DNA of 6,588 bases from Clostridiales bacterium (GCA_016930475.1 JAFGGR010000098.1:1-6588); one strand, 5' to 3'. Shown: positions 1 to 5,257, counted from the stretch's first letter. Translations and numbers: made by a program. Notes: generated by a model from the letters alone, not told the origin.

Positions 1-123
1 CAGTTTGCCGATTTACAGCTTCTTCTGAGATAAGTGATCATACATTCTATGAATCGGTCCGGTTCACCTCTTGATCATGCTATCGCAGAATCCTTTTATA
101 ATCTCAAAAACAGAGCTCGTTAA
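1..123 (+). pseudogene. Decayed IS3-family (DDE) transposase fragment
   Basis: Frame 1 reads as the last part of an IS3/IS150-type transposase catalytic core. It begins QFADLQLLLR, hits a TAA at 31-33, continues VIIHSMNRSGSP and LDHAIAESFYNLKNRAR, then hits TAA at 121-123. This follows the family pattern in which a (I/V)xxSMSRxGxPxDNAxxESFFxxLK segment carries the final catalytic Glu; here that Glu is the GAA codon at 88-90. The Asn of the usual DNA motif is His here. The frame is interrupted and the C-terminal segment after LK is absent, so this is a relic and not an active element. The two upstream catalytic Asp residues would lie outside the window, so it is unknown how much of the element survives there. 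No terminal inverted repeat was identified. The family call rests on motif recognition only. Confidence 0.72.
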
Positions 124-238
124 ACTCAAAAAGCACATAAGTAGAGCTGAAAGAATTGACTGTTTTTGCATCAATTGTCGAAAAGTCGAGCATTATATCC
201 CCTAAAAAAGTCCTACTATCGATTCGGAAGGAGTCACT

Positions 239-898
239 ATGGCTGGATTAGAGACATGTGTCCGACATCACCACGCGGAATCGGCGGTTCTTGATTTATC
301 CGGGATTTGTCGGATCCGGCTGCTTTCCGGTGCCTCAACGGCACCTATCGAGTTCCCGGATGATCGAAGTCGGGAGATTTTATGCGCAATTTCTCAGGAG
401 GTCATGAATTTGAAAAGAGAGCAGTTGTTAGCCGGGGATGATCCCCGCACAATTCTGCTGAAAGTCCCTTTCCAGAAGTGGTTTGATCTGGTGCTCAGAG
501 ATGTTTTTACGGATCGGTTTGAGTCGACTGATTTTCTGAACGGATCCGATTTGAAGTATGCCTTTGGATTACGAATCATACGAAGTTCTTATATAGCGGT
601 TTCATGCCCGGAAACGTCATATTCAGAGAGTATCGATTCCCCTGATGGGAGTGGGATCGAGAGCGACTCATTCCGCGTCCCGATTGAGCTCGAGCTTCTC
701 CTTCCACCGCTATGGCAAATCGGACGATCGAGAAGAGTTGGTAATTCCCGCATTTCACCTACTGACCACAAATGTTCCGGAGGTGAGTTGTGTCTTCTGA
801 GGAAGCTACCCTCCGGGCAATGGAGTGGTCGAATTTTGAGTGCTGAGGAATCGACGGATTTTCGACAGATGGTGCCGCTTTCCGAAGTTCGATCTTGA
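239..898 (+). CDS. Hypothetical protein, 219 aa, orphan ORF convergent with rplL
   Basis: I do not recognise this protein. Support for a real gene is an uninterrupted 219-codon frame with an ATG preceded by AAGGAG at 227-232, six bases upstream, on the strand opposite all the other genes. The predicted product is soluble, with no signal peptide or membrane helix. It has a triple-His at residues 10-12, scattered Cys (7, 24, 49, 123, 179, 185), a mixed helical-looking stretch at about 42-110, a Ser/Asp/Glu-rich low-complexity stretch at about 124-145, and a hydrophobic patch (IELELLLPP) at 149-157. The Cys residues do not form a clear zinc-binding pattern. It lies between a transposase remnant upstream and the rplL terminator downstream, where rpoB often sits. 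It could be a lineage-specific or acquired gene, or a spurious ORF. No well-spaced promoter was found in the bases before it. Confidence 0.5.
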   Translation: MAGLETCVRHHHAESAVLDLSGICRIRLLSGASTAPIEFPDDRSREILCAISQEVMNLKREQLLAGDDPRTILLKVPFQKWFDLVLRDVFTDRFESTDFLNGSDLKYAFGLRIIRSSYIAVSCPETSYSESIDSPDGSGIESDSFRVPIELELLLPPLWQIGRSRRVGNSRISPTDHKCSGGELCLLRKLPSGQWSGRILSAEESTDFRQMVPLSEVRS

Positions 899-973
899 GG
901 CTAAGGCGTATGGTTCTTGAGTTATGATCGATTCGGGCAGATTCTCGAGCCTCGAGTCTTTGCTCATAACAAT

Positions 974-1010
974 AAAAAAACTTCCGGAATCATTTGACTC
1001 CGGAAGTCTT
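974..1010 (-). terminator. Strong intrinsic terminator after rplL, probably bidirectional
   Basis: A 9-bp perfect stem (980-988 with 999-1007, ACTTCCGGA/TCCGGAAGT) is followed on the - strand by a run of T (979 down to 974). Two further pairs inside the stem, after one mismatch, close an ATTT tetraloop. It ends the rplJL transcript about 27 nt after the rplL stop. On the + strand the same hairpin is followed by CTTTTCTTTT, so it can also terminate the convergent ORF ending at 898. No rpoB-like reading frame follows. Confidence 0.93.
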
Positions 1011-1033
1011 TTCTTTTGTAAAGGGGGTCGAAA

Positions 1034-1417
1034 TTACTTGATCTCGACGTCAGCGCCGGCTTCCTTAAGTTTGGCGGCAACAGTGTCCGCTTCTTCCTTG
1101 GAAACGTTCTCCTTAACAGCCTTAGGAGCTCCGTCGACCAAGGCTTTGGACTCGGTCAGACCTAGCCCGGTGACCTCGCGAACTGCCTTGATTACGGCGA
1201 TCTTCGCGGCTCCGGCGCTCTTCAGAACAACGGTGAACTCGGTCTGCTCAACAGCAGCGGCACCGGCGGCTTCTCCACCGGCAGCGGGAGCAGCAACGGC
1301 AAGAGCGGCGGCGGATACGCCAAACGCATCTTCAATACCCTTTTCAAGCTCAAAGAGCTCCATAACGGAAAGGGACTTCACTTCTTCAAGGATCTTCTCA
1401 ATTTTTGTGCTGGCCAT
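1034..1417 (-). CDS. rplL: 50S ribosomal protein L7/L12
   Basis: This is the stalk protein. Dimers bind the C-terminal helix of L10 on the large subunit and recruit and activate the translational GTPases (EF-Tu, EF-G, IF2). The length of 127 aa is normal for the family. The N-terminal dimerisation and L10-binding domain covers residues 1-32 ([25 protein letters not shown]). An Ala/Gly-rich flexible hinge covers about 36-58. The C-terminal factor-binding domain covers about 59-127, with the hallmark segments [22 protein letters not shown] and [22 protein letters not shown]. The ATG at 1417 follows a GGAGGAAG ribosome binding site. The gene lies 38 nt after rplJ and must be co-transcribed with it. 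A strong terminator directly follows the stop codon. L12 is needed in several copies per L10, which fits its own good ribosome binding site. Confidence 0.98.
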   Translation of the reverse strand: MASTKIEKILEEVKSLSVMELFELEKGIEDAFGVSAAALAVAAPAAGGEAAGAAAVEQTEFTVVLKSAGAAKIAVIKAVREVTGLGLTESKALVDGAPKAVKENVSKEEADTVAAKLKEAGADVEIK

Positions 1418-1455
1418 TTTTTTCTTCCTCCATTAGTTTGCCGTTTTCCGGCTGA

Positions 1456-2325
1456 TTACTCTTTGGTCTCTTTTGCTTCTTCGGCTTCCGCCGCCTTCTT
1501 TGTGGTCGGCTTTGTGGTCTTCTTTGCAGGCTTGGGCTCTTTTTCCGCTTCAGCCGCCGGCTCTTCCGCCGGAGCTTCGACTACCGCTTCAGCGACAGGT
1601 TCCACCTTAGCTTCTTCCTTGGCCTCAACAATGGGCTCTGCCTTAGCTTCTTCGGTCACTGCGGGAGCTTCTTCAGTCTTAGCTTCTTCCTTGGCCTCGA
1701 CAACGGGCTCTGCCTTAGCTTCTTCGGTCACTGCGGGAGCTTCTTCAGTCTTAGCTTCTTCCTTGGCCTCGACAACGGGCTCTTCCTTTGAGTCTGCCTT
1801 CTTTTCGACCTTGGTCTCGATTGGGCCTTCCTCTTGTACCTTCTCGGCGGCCGCCTTAAGCAGCATGGCGAGCTTGGTCATCGGGAACAGCAGGCCGTAG
1901 GCGATTTGTCCGTAGAGGACTTCCTTGCTCGGGATCTTTGCGAGAATCTTAACTTCATCGGCTGAAGCAACCTTACCCTCGATGATGCCGCCCTTCAGGG
2001 TCAGCTTGTCGAACTTGTCCGCATACTGCTTCAGGATCTTTGCCGGAACGATCGCATCTTCGGTCGAATAAGCGATTGCGGTCGGCCCCTTCAGGATGTC
2101 CTCGACTCCTTGGATGCCCAACTCCTTGAAAATCAATGTGGCTGTCGTATTCTTTACGACCTTGTACGACACATTGTTCTTCCGGAGATCTGCGCGCATC
2201 TCGGTGTCGGTGGATACCTTGAGGCCGCGAGCGTCCGCGAAAACGAACGACTTCGCATTCCGATAGTCCGAAACGAGCTCGGCAACCATCTTCTTTTTTG
2301 CGTCAAGAATCTTTTGACTTGGCAT
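1456..2325 (-). CDS. rplJ: 50S ribosomal protein L10 with long repetitive C-terminal extension
   Basis: L10 is the base of the ribosomal stalk: it binds 23S rRNA and L11 through its N-terminal domain and carries L12 dimers on a C-terminal helix. Residues 1-165 are a normal L10, with KKKMVAELVSDYRNAKSFVFADARGL near the N-terminus, LRKNNVSYKVVKNT at about 47-60, KGPTAIAYS at 79-87, and the L12-binding helix at about 145-165. The family is usually about 165-175 aa, but this protein has 289. The additional tail has an acidic EAKEEAKTEEAPAVTEEAKA repeat with 24-residue period (units 183-206 and 207-230, partial from 231), a Pro/Ala/Glu stretch to about 263, a basic histone-H1-like PAKKTTKPTTKKAA segment at 266-279, and an acidic end. 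The start at 2325 is chosen because AAGGAGGTG lies seven bases upstream. The frame is open back to 2388, but that stretch runs through the leader terminator. Confidence 0.96.
   Translation of the reverse strand: MPSQKILDAKKKMVAELVSDYRNAKSFVFADARGLKVSTDTEMRADLRKNNVSYKVVKNTTATLIFKELGIQGVEDILKGPTAIAYSTEDAIVPAKILKQYADKFDKLTLKGGIIEGKVASADEVKILAKIPSKEVLYGQIAYGLLFPMTKLAMLLKAAAEKVQEEGPIETKVEKKADSKEEPVVEAKEEAKTEEAPAVTEEAKAEPVVEAKEEAKTEEAPAVTEEAKAEPIVEAKEEAKVEPVAEAVVEAPAEEPAAEAEKEPKPAKKTTKPTTKKAAEAEEAKETKE
1603..1783 (-). repeat. 72-bp perfect tandem repeat within rplJ
   Basis: Positions 1636-1707 and 1708-1779 are identical over 72 bases, read by eye. The identity continues for 4 further bases to 1783. 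A third partial unit of 33 bases at 1603-1635 differs from the matching part by two bases. The unit encodes 24 residues in frame, so copy-number change would not disrupt L10. Exact identity at synonymous positions points to recent duplication by slippage or unequal recombination. Confidence 0.95.
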
Positions 2326-2326
2326 T

Positions 2327-2339
2327 CGTGTGCACCTCC
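2327..2339 (-). promoter_or_regulatory. rplJ ribosome binding site that decides the start
   Basis: AAGGAGGTG on the - strand, seven bases before the ATG at 2325, is close to a perfect match to the 16S rRNA 3' end. It fixes the L10 start at MPSQKIL rather than at any upstream in-frame codon. Confidence 0.9.
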
Positions 2340-2345
2340 TTGTCC

Positions 2346-2383
2346 AGATATAAATACCCCTCGCGCTATGGACACGAGGGGTA
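2346..2383 (-). terminator. Attenuator terminator in the rplJ leader
   Basis: A 9-bp perfect stem (TACCCCTCG and CGAGGGGTA on the - strand, 2383-2375 with 2363-2355, 11-nt loop) is followed by TTTATAT. It sits about 30 nt before the rplJ start codon and directly downstream of the L10 leader element. A terminator inside a 5' leader implies conditional termination. Its 5' half (2382-2375) can instead pair with the L10-leader segment at 2426-2417, so the two structures compete. Confidence 0.82.
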
Positions 2384-2416
2384 AACATTCATTCACTCTT
2401 TCAGAGTTACTGAAGG

Positions 2417-2484
2417 ACCCACCTCGGCGGGACGAACGAATCGTTTACGGCCCGAAGGCCTCCCACTGTCTTTGGCGTGGCTAT
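2417..2484 (-). ncRNA. L10 leader RNA (autogenous control element of rplJL)
   Basis: On the - strand this stretch has the recognisable L10-leader signatures: CGCCAAAGACAG followed by GTGGG, a GGCC-TTCG-GGCC hairpin (2460-2449, a C(UUCG)G tetraloop), then GTAAA, and a closing CCCGCCGAGGTGG. GTGGG pairs with CCCGC, and CCAC (2480-2477) pairs with GTGG (2422-2419), giving the helices around the conserved internal loops. In characterised bacteria the L10-L12 complex binds this motif and represses its own operon. In Bacillus subtilis it does so by transcription attenuation. Here the leader is followed by a terminator hairpin, consistent with the attenuation version. Confidence 0.88.
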
Positions 2485-2491
2485 TTATTGA

Positions 2492-2521
2492 ATTGTAGCG
2501 TCTTTTCGAAACGGGTGTCTT
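2492..2521 (-). promoter_or_regulatory. Candidate rplJL promoter
   Basis: On the - strand, AAGACA (2521-2516) is separated by 18 bases from TACAAT (2497-2492). The -10 is a good match and the -35 a partial one (4 of 6). The predicted start near 2485 would place the L10 leader right at the 5' end of the transcript. No intrinsic terminator is visible between rplA and this point, so read-through from rplKA is also possible. Confidence 0.5.
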
Positions 2522-2621
2522 GCGACCTCTTGTTCCGGCGGGACGAGCGCCTTGCGGATCATCGGGTGATTTGGGCCTAGCTTTCGCTTGGAACCGGCCT
2601 GTAACCGACCCGGACTTTCGT

Positions 2622-3311
2622 TTAGAGCTTCGCGGCGTTCACCCGGATTCCGGGGCCCATCGTTGAAGCGAGGGAAACATTCTTCAAGTACTGACCTTTG
2701 GCCGCTGCAGGTTTTGCCTTGATGATGGCGTCCATGATCGTCTTTAGGTTCTCCTCGAGTTTCTCCTGTCCGAAGGAAATCTTTCCGATCGGGCAATGGA
2801 TGATGTTGGTCTTGTCCAGACGATACTCGATCTTACCGGCCTTGATGTCAGCGATCGCCTTAGCGACGTCCATCGTTACGGTGCCGGACTTCGGGTTCGG
2901 CATCAGGCCCTTCGGACCCAAAATCTTACCGAGACGACCTAAAAGTCCCATCATGTCAGGCGTAGCTACGATAATATCGTAGCCAAACCAGTTCTCCTTG
3001 GTGATTTTCTCGACCATATCCTCGGCGCCGACAAAATCAGCGCCGGCTTCCTTGGCTTCGTCGGCCTTAACGCCCTTCGCGATGACCAAAACGGTCTTCG
3101 AACGGCCTGTGCCGTGGGGAAGAACAACCGCGCCGCGGACCTGCTGGTCTGCGTGACGCGAGTCCACTCCGAGTCGAACATGTAGTTCGACCATCTCGTC
3201 AAACTTCGCTTTCGCCGTTTCCTGAACCAGACGGATCGCCTCCGAAGGATCATAGGAGACGGACCGATCGATGAGTTTAACGGCCTCCAGATATCTCTTG
3301 CCTCTTTTCAT
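2622..3311 (-). CDS. rplA: 50S ribosomal protein L1
   Basis: L1 binds the mobile L1 stalk of 23S rRNA, where it takes part in movement of deacylated tRNA out of the E site. It also commonly represses its own rplKA mRNA. The 229-residue length is standard. Visible hallmarks are the N-terminal [10 protein letters not shown], the [14 protein letters not shown] strand at 37-50, the [11 protein letters not shown] loop at 59-69, and the signature [15 protein letters not shown] at 131-145. The closing [21 protein letters not shown] at 205-225 is also characteristic. The ATG at 3311 is preceded by AAGGAGAG. The gene starts 21 nt after the rplK stop, so the two are surely co-transcribed and probably share the leader structure upstream of rplK. 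No intrinsic terminator follows. Confidence 0.98.
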   Translation of the reverse strand: MKRGKRYLEAVKLIDRSVSYDPSEAIRLVQETAKAKFDEMVELHVRLGVDSRHADQQVRGAVVLPHGTGRSKTVLVIAKGVKADEAKEAGADFVGAEDMVEKITKENWFGYDIIVATPDMMGLLGRLGKILGPKGLMPNPKSGTVTMDVAKAIADIKAGKIEYRLDKTNIIHCPIGKISFGQEKLEENLKTIMDAIIKAKPAAAKGQYLKNVSLASTMGPGIRVNAAKL

Positions 3312-3332
3312 TACTCCACTCTCCTTGAAGAC

Positions 3333-3761
3333 TTAGTCATCGGTTACGACGATGCCCATGCTGCGTGCGGTTCCGGCAACCATGCGAGCGCACGACTCAA
3401 CGTCGGATGCGTTCGAATCCGGAAGCTTGATCTGAGCAATCTTGATGCACTCGGAAAAAGGGATCTTAGCGACCTTTTCCCGGTTCGGCTTGCCCGATCC
3501 ATGTTCGATGTTGCAAGCTTTCTTCAGCAGTACCGGTACCGGCGGAGTCTTCGTAATGAAAGAATAGGATCTGTCGGCGTAAACCGTGATGACGACCGGA
3601 ATGATCATTCCGACGTCCTTTGCCGTTCTTTCATTGAATTCCTTGACAAACTGCGGAATGTTCACGCTGTGTTGTCCAAGGGCTGGTCCTACCGGCGGCG
3701 CTGGCGTTGCTTTGCCTGCGGGTATTTGTAATTTGATATACCCTGTGACTTTCTTTGCCAT
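3333..3761 (-). CDS. rplK: 50S ribosomal protein L11
   Basis: L11 binds the GTPase-associated region of 23S rRNA at the base of the L10-L12 stalk. In other bacteria it is the site of thiopeptide (thiostrepton) action and is needed for RelA activation. The length of 142 aa is typical. The N-terminal domain shows the proline-rich linker region [19 protein letters not shown] at 18-36, including the Pro residues linked to thiopeptide sensitivity. The C-terminal rRNA-binding domain ends with the conserved [15 protein letters not shown] at 125-139. The ATG at 3761 follows GGGAGGTGG. An 82-nt structured gap separates it from nusG, with no clear separate promoter, so it probably belongs to the rpmG-secE-nusG transcript. 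Confidence 0.98.
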   Translation of the reverse strand: MAKKVTGYIKLQIPAGKATPAPPVGPALGQHSVNIPQFVKEFNERTAKDVGMIIPVVITVYADRSYSFITKTPPVPVLLKKACNIEHGSGKPNREKVAKIPFSECIKIAQIKLPDSNASDVESCARMVAGTARSMGIVVTDD

Positions 3762-3783
3762 TGATGGCCACCTCCCATTATTA

Positions 3784-3838
3784 GCGGCGTCTTATCCTAT
3801 GCCGCTTCTTTATACACGCCGCGATGCGGCGGGATAAG
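3784..3838 (-). promoter_or_regulatory. Structured leader upstream of rplK, possible L1 control site
   Basis: Three inverted repeats overlap in this gap. CGCCGC-atc-GCGGCG (3831-3817) forms a tight hairpin. CTTATCC (3838-3832) pairs with GGATAAG (3797-3791) around it. GCGGC (3805-3801) can pair with GCCGC (3788-3784) close to the ribosome binding site. The last two are mutually exclusive. No T-tract follows, so this is not a normal terminator. L1 represses rplKA mRNA in several bacteria by binding a leader structure; that role here is inferred from position alone. Confidence 0.5.
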
Positions 3839-3843
3839 CAAAA

Positions 3844-4383
3844 TCAGGTTCTGATCACCTGCGCGAAATCAAGTTCGATCGGCGTCTCTCGCCCGAACAT
3901 CGAAATGCGTACGCGAACGGAGTGCTTCTCGTGATTGATGGCTTCCACGACGCCGATACAGTCCGAAAAAGGACCGGATACCAGACGAACCGAATCTCCG
4001 ACGGAATAATCAACGGTCGGGACCCAATTGGACTCGAGGCCCATCATCATGAGCTCTTCATCGGAAAGCGGCACCGGTTTATTCGAGCTCGGGCCGACGA
4101 AGCCGGTCACGCCGCGCGTATTGCGGACGATGTACCAGATCTCCTCCGTGTAGACCATCTTAACCAAAACATAGCCGGGATAGATCTTCTTCATGGCGAC
4201 TTTCTTCTTGCCGTCCTTGACCTCGATCTGCTCCTCCATGGGAACCGAAACTTCCTGGATCATCTCCTGAAGTCCGCGGTTCTCAATGACCGTCTCAAGC
4301 GTCGTCTTAACTTTATTCTCGTAGCCGGAATACGTGTGAACCACATACCACTTGGCTTCTTTGGGCTGAATGTCTTCGGTCAT
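3844..4383 (-). CDS. nusG: Transcription termination/antitermination factor NusG
   Basis: NusG binds RNA polymerase across the DNA channel and modulates pausing, Rho-dependent termination and coupling to the ribosome. Its 179-residue length is typical of forms without an inserted domain. The N-terminal NGN domain (about 10-105) shows KWYVVHTYSGYENKVKTTLE, EEQIEVKDGKK, the conserved KKIYPGYVLVKM at 65-76 and the RNTRGVTGFVG segment at 88-97. The C-terminal KOW domain (about 125-179) shows VGDSVRLVSGPF, a GVVEAINHEKHSVRVRISMFGRETPIEL core, and the final DFAQVIRT. In the KOW core, FSDCIG replaces the more frequent F-x-x-F/Y-x-G type. The ATG at 4383 follows CAGGAG by seven bases. It is placed 86 nt after secE, the usual neighbour. 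Confidence 0.98.
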   Translation of the reverse strand: MTEDIQPKEAKWYVVHTYSGYENKVKTTLETVIENRGLQEMIQEVSVPMEEQIEVKDGKKKVAMKKIYPGYVLVKMVYTEEIWYIVRNTRGVTGFVGPSSNKPVPLSDEELMMMGLESNWVPTVDYSVGDSVRLVSGPFSDCIGVVEAINHEKHSVRVRISMFGRETPIELDFAQVIRT

Positions 4384-4469
4384 TGATTCGCTCCTGTTTA
4401 TCGGTTCTTACGTATTGGTTTGATGACGGCGAAATGAAACTTTGAAATGCGTCTCCGGACTTGCCGGAT

Positions 4470-4865
4470 CTATTCCGCAGCTTCTGTGGTATCGGTCGTC
4501 CCGTCGACTGTCTCTGCGGGAATATCCGTCGCGACAGTCGCCTCTAAGAATTCCGGGGTAGTCTCTCCCGTCTCAGGGAGCACTGTCGTCTCACTTGCGA
4601 GTTTCTGATCGTAAAATCCGACCTTGTCCAGCAATTCCCTGGCCCCGGTACTGATCAGGAAAAGAGATACCGAAGCGATAACGATCACTACCAAAACGAT
4701 AGCGGAGGTCTGGATCAACTTCTCGCGAGTCGGCCATATCACACGCTTCAGTTCCTGACGAACATTCATGAAGCCCGATCCGATCCGCTTGAAAAAGTTC
4801 ACAAATCCTTTGCCGAAACGAACAATTGCGTTGTCCGACGTATTACCCGTTTTCTTCGTGCTCAT
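4470..4865 (-). CDS. secE: Preprotein translocase subunit SecE with acidic C-terminal tail
   Basis: SecE is the essential clamp of the SecYEG protein-conducting channel in the inner membrane. Residues 14-45 form the amphipathic region with the family signature RQELKRVIWPTREKL at 36-50. One transmembrane helix follows at about 51-71 (SAIVLVVIVIASVSLFLI), then the short conserved TGARELLDKVGF. Single-helix SecE proteins normally stop about here, at 60-90 aa. This one has 131, with a tail (about 88-131) rich in Thr, Glu and Asp and nearly devoid of basic residues. In the usual SecE topology the tail would face outside. It contains LPETG at 96-100, which resembles a sortase motif but lacks the following helix. 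The start at 4865 has GAGAGGG nine bases upstream. The gene is 40 nt after rpmG. Confidence 0.96.
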   Translation of the reverse strand: MSTKKTGNTSDNAIVRFGKGFVNFFKRIGSGFMNVRQELKRVIWPTREKLIQTSAIVLVVIVIASVSLFLISTGARELLDKVGFYDQKLASETTVLPETGETTPEFLEATVATDIPAETVDGTTDTTEAAE

Positions 4866-4905
4866 GCGTTATAACCCTCTCTTAATCGTCGAAAATCACC
4901 GGCGA

Positions 4906-5073
4906 TTACTTGGTCTCCTTGTGCGAGGTGTGCTTGCGACAGAAACGGCAGTACTTCTTCAGCTCCAGCCGATCCGGATCATTCTTCTTGTTCTTGTACG
5001 TCTGATAATTTCTACGCTTGCAATCCTCGCAAGCCAGTGTGAGCTTGTCCCGTACCCCTGCCTTGGTTGCCAT
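4906..5073 (-). CDS. rpmG: 50S ribosomal protein L33, zinc-ribbon form
   Basis: L33 is a small protein near the E site of the large subunit. The 55 aa include two CxxC pairs (Cys15/Cys18 and Cys42/Cys45), so this is the zinc-binding C+ type, which many Bacillota carry alongside a Cys-less paralogue used under zinc limitation. Conserved blocks are [33 protein letters not shown] and the C-terminal [12 protein letters not shown] chose the ATG at 5073, preceded by GGAGGTG at good spacing, giving the family start [10 protein letters not shown]. An in-frame TTG at 5088 would fall in the ribosome binding site. It is the first gene of the transcript after the promoter at 5154-5182, in its usual place before secE. 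Confidence 0.97.
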   Translation of the reverse strand: MATKAGVRDKLTLACEDCKRRNYQTYKNKKNDPDRLELKKYCRFCRKHTSHKETK

Positions 5074-5086
5074 GAAATACACCTCC

Positions 5087-5109
5087 AAAAATCAGCATCC
5101 TCGGATGCT
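5087..5109 (-). promoter_or_regulatory. Hairpin with T-run in the rpmG leader, possible weak attenuator
   Basis: AGCATC-CGAG-GATGCT (5109-5094) is followed by GATTTTT ending at 5087, just before the GGAGGT ribosome binding site of rpmG. The 6-bp stem is short for a terminator, so it may only shape the 5' end or give partial attenuation. Confidence 0.4.
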
Positions 5110-5153
5110 TCGTTGCACATAAAAAATAGACCGAAACGGCGATAGCAAACGGA

Positions 5154-5182
5154 ATTCTATCACATATGGCTCACAGTGTCAA
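5154..5182 (-). promoter_or_regulatory. Sigma-70-type promoter for rpmG-secE-nusG
   Basis: On the - strand, a perfect -35 TTGACA (5182-5177) is separated by exactly 17 bases from -10 TAGAAT (5159-5154, 5 of 6). The predicted start is near 5147, giving a leader of about 74 nt before the rpmG ATG. Its strength suits a translation and secretion operon. Confidence 0.88.
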
Positions 5183-5257
5183 ACAAAACGACCCCCGAAA
5201 GACGATATTTCCGATATTTATTTTACACCGTCACGATCCGTATTCTCCGGGGTCGTT
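5183..5257 (-). terminator. Candidate intrinsic terminator of the his operon
   Basis: On the - strand, AACGACCCC (5257-5249) and GGGGTCGTT (5195-5187) form a 9-bp stem, followed by TTGTTT. The loop is large (53 nt) and AT-rich, with weak internal pairing, which lowers confidence. The T-rich tail overlaps the -35 box of the next promoter. Confidence 0.5.

Larger units (their letters stand above)
2326..2621 (-). other. rplA-rplJ intergenic region (contents summary)
   Basis: This 296-nt gap holds, in transcription order, about 100 nt after rplA with no gene or convincing terminator that I can see, then a candidate promoter (2521-2492), the L10 leader (2484-2417), a small TTCAG/CTGAA hairpin (2414-2400), the attenuator terminator (2383-2346) and the rplJ ribosome binding site. 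ORFs crossing it in either direction show no family resemblance and overlap the structured RNA. Confidence 0.8.

Noticed and set aside
156..199. TTGACT and TATATC as a promoter for the 239-898 ORF
   Set aside because: The spacing is about 32 bases, far from 16-18, and no matching -10 lies at the right distance from TTGACT.
924..1436. + strand ORF opposite rplL
   Set aside because: It runs through the rplL terminator and is low-complexity Ser/Ala antisense of L12.
1463..1900. Long + strand ORF opposite rplJ, rich in Ser and Ala
   Set aside because: It is the antisense reading of the repetitive GC-rich L10 tail. The composition mirrors the Glu/Ala/Lys codons, and no ribosome binding site or family resemblance was seen.
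2326..2388. Longer rplJ start giving 21 additional N-terminal residues
   Set aside because: The added part is encoded by the attenuator terminator hairpin and includes the ribosome binding site. The ATG at 2325 gives the family N-terminus.
2110..2580. + strand ORF across the rplJ start and the L10 leader
   Set aside because: It overlaps well-supported coding sequence and structured leader RNA on the other strand, and its product resembles nothing.
2575..2621. GAAAGTCCGGG after rplA, reminiscent of a conserved RNase P RNA segment
   Set aside because: No other RNase P RNA features (other conserved regions, length, pairing) are present in the gap, so the match is treated as chance.
4454..4468. 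TCCGG/CCGGA hairpin just after secE as a terminator
   Set aside because: The stem is only 5 bp and no T-run follows. nusG lies downstream in the same operon.
5074..5088. TTG start for rpmG five codons upstream
   Set aside because: That TTG is part of the ribosome binding site region (TTGGAGGTG). The ATG at 5073 gives the conserved MATK start.
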